Below are positions 61,901 to 64,000 of a stretch of 64,000 nt of DNA, in pieces (position 1 is the first letter of the stretch; each line of letters starts with the position of its first letter). The position numbers and the translations under genes are program-made. Origin of the DNA: Bombus terrestris (lineage: Eukaryota; Arthropoda; Insecta; Hymenoptera; Apidae); the NCBI RefSeq assembly GCF_910591885.1, contig NC_063275.1, forward strand, positions 24,788,501 to 24,852,500. Direction: 5' to 3'. The notes beneath the pieces were generated by a model. The model searched no databases, was not told the origin of the DNA, and saw only the letters and a program-made list of their open reading frames with translations.

Positions 61901-63951
61901 ATTATAACTAATAAATTTTTTTGTATACCTAGACAACAATATTATATCAGAGAAATGGATGCTTTATTCGTTGCTGGTCAAGAATGTCCATTATATGAAG
62001 TTCCAGGTCCCAATTCAAAGAGAGCTAATAATTTTGTGAGAGATTTTTTACAAGTATTTATATACAGATTATTTTGGAAATCTAATGATACGCCCCGACG
62101 TATTAAAATGGATGATATTAAAAAAGCATTTCCTTCGCATAGTGAGAGTAGTATCAGGAAACGTTTGAAACTATGCGCTGATTTTAAAAGAACAGGTATT
62201 TATTATTGCATAAAAGTTATACTATAAACTGTTTGAATTACCTTTGTATTATAAGTTAGTCTGACAAAAATTAAATTCTTTTATATTAGGCATGGATTCA
62301 AATTGGTGGGTTATAAAACCCGACTTTAGATTACCAACCGAAGAAGAGATTCGAGCGATGGTGTCTCCGGAGCAATGTTGCGCTTATTTTAGTATGATTG
62401 CAGCTGAGCAAAGACTAAAGGATGCTGGTTACGGTGAAAAATTCCTATTTACTCCTCAAGATGACGATGATGAAGAAATGCAATTAAAAATGGATGATGA
62501 AGTTAAAGTTGCGCCTTGGAATACGACACGAGCATACATCCAAGCTATGAAAGGTAAATGCCTGCTACAGTTAGCAGGACCAGCTGATCCAACAGGTTGT
62601 GGTGAAGGATTTTCCTATGTTCGAGTACCAAATAAACCTACGATTAGTAAGGTAAATATTTAATATTCAGTTATAATTCTTTTTTTGCATATTTTATATT
62701 TTAAATCATTCGTTTTCTAACTTTAATTAGGAAGAACAAGAAGCTCAACCAAAAAGGACTGTGACTGGAACTGATGCCGATTTAAGAAGGTTATCATTAA
62801 ATAACGCAAAAGCGCTACTTCGAAAATTTGGTGTGCCTGAGGAAGAAATTAAAAAATTATCTCGATGGGAGGTAATCGATGTTGTTAGAACGTTGTCAAC
62901 AGAAAAAGCTAAAGCTGGAGAAGAGGGCATGACTAAATTTTCACGAGGAAATCGTTTCTCTATAGCTGAGCATCAAGAAAGATACAAAGAAGAATGTCAG
63001 AGAATTTTTGATTTACAAAATCGTGTTTTATCTTCTAATGAGGTTTTGAGTACAGATGAAGGCGAGAGTTCTGAAGAAGATAGTTCTGATATAGAAGAGA
63101 TGGGTAAAAACATAGAAAACATGCTTTCCAACAAAAAAACTAGTACCCAATTATCACTTGAACGAGAGGAACAACAACGACATGAATTACGAAAGATGTT
63201 AATGGGTGAAGTTCAAGAACAAGATAAGAAGTCTAAAGAGAAAAAGAAGGATGACGAAGAGGATAGCCCTGTAAATAACTTTAACTCACAACAGGGTAGA
63301 GTTCTTAAAATTTATCGGACATTTAGAAATCCAGAGGGTAAAGAATATACCAGGGTAGAATTAGTAAGGAAGTCTGCGGTAATAGATACTTATATAAAAA
63401 TTAGAAATTCTAAAGATGAGACGTTTATTAAACAATTTGCAACATTGGACGAGGCACAAAAAGAAGAAATGAAGAGAGAGAAAAGAAGAATTCAGGAACA
63501 ACTACGTAGAATTAAACGAAATCAAGAACGTGAACGTATGCTTGGTGGCCCAATGGCAGGAAACAATGCGTCATTGAGTAATATATTCGACCGTAGTAAT
63601 ACCAATACCCCAACCACTACGTCCTCAAACAGTATCCTTCCATTCTGTAATTCATTCCAATCTACTTCTTCTGCTTCTAAACATCCTAAACCGGAAGTAT
63701 CTCCTACTAAACGTAAAAAACCTAAACTTAAACCAGATCTCAAACTGAAATGTGGTGCTTGTGGCAATGTAGGTCACATGCGTACGAATAAAGCTTGCCC
63801 TTTATATCAGAATAGTATAACTACAGCGCCCGTGAATGTTGCGATGACAGAAGAACAAGAGGAAGAAATTGAGAAACAGCTTAATACAGATGATCAAGAT
63901 CTTGTTAATGTAGATGGAACTAAAGTGAAGTTATCGTCCAAATTAATTAAG
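58935..63951 (+). CDS. Taf1: Transcription initiation factor TFIID subunit 1 (TAF1), 5' part
   Basis: Largest TFIID subunit, which binds TBP and core promoters. Eleven exons join in frame: 58935-59283, 59374-59786, 59859-60104, 60222-60359, 60440-60621, 60714-61112, 61183-61423, 61492-61850, 61933-62195, 62290-62651 and 62731-63951, giving 1391 codons so far. The acidic N-terminal TBP-binding region has GFLFGNIDDNGQLEDD. Next come WRFGPAQLWYDM and DTWYSIFPVENEELVYGLW, then the conserved central domain (GGNLIQHSTPVVELR, FMRTPEDLTGKDGELVLIE, YGETAYAHTSPFLGIL). The winged-helix segment has KKAFPSHSESSIRKRLKLCADF. A zinc knuckle of the form C-x2-C-x4-H-x6-C (CGACGNVGHMRTNKAC) lies near the end. 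The reading continues into an intron at 63952; the tandem bromodomains must lie beyond the window. The second possible acceptor for exon 5 (60449) would drop three residues. Confidence 0.96.
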
Positions 63952-64000
63952 GTAATTTATTTAGTTTTTTAAAACACTTAGTATTCTTTTAAATGATTAT

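Overview
The window looks like a nuclear contig from an aculeate hymenopteran, probably a bee. Non-coding DNA is very AT-rich yet dotted with CpG-dense patches, introns are short (about 60-200 bp), and histone genes are intronless with TATA/CCAAT promoters and 3' stem-loops. All proteins are insect-like. The species assignment is an inference; nothing in the window names the species.

Layout. Positions 1 to about 28.1 kb hold no gene I can support. This stretch contains microsatellites, two degenerate repeat fields (about 21.25-21.6 kb and 24.0-24.57 kb) and a long CpG-bearing, T-poor block (about 8.2-17.8 kb) that may be an untranslated transcript or regulatory DNA. From 28.25 kb the window is gene-dense: PolD2 (+, DNA polymerase delta subunit 2), nsl1/KANSL1 (-, scaffold of the NSL histone acetyltransferase complex), SGSM3-type TBC-SH3-RUN protein (+), GLYCTK glycerate 2-kinase (-, one coding exon), a small replication-dependent histone cluster (H4 -, H2A pseudogene -, H2B +), SUMO (+, three exons) and the 5' part of TAF1 (+, eleven exons, continuing beyond the right edge).

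The histone block is the most eventful region. A 5'-truncated jockey-like retroposon with a 14-bp target-site duplication and a poly(A) tail sits behind the H4 promoter. H2A is a pseudogene whose coding body has a nonsense codon and frameshifts. Its histone-type promoter is now separated from the body by a mariner element with a full-length transposase reading frame. The third catalytic aspartate of that transposase is tyrosine, so the frame may be a relic or a co-opted DNA-binding protein now placed behind a histone promoter. Smaller elements include a 199-bp TTAA-flanked piggyBac-like MITE in an nsl1 intron and two diverged inverted copies of an unrecognised repeat between SUMO and TAF1.

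The genes do not form one pathway. Several serve chromatin, replication or transcription (PolD2, nsl1, histones, SUMO, TAF1), but this clustering is most simply chance neighbourhood of housekeeping genes. Exon boundaries were derived by hand from reading-frame continuity and GT/AG sites. No searches were run.
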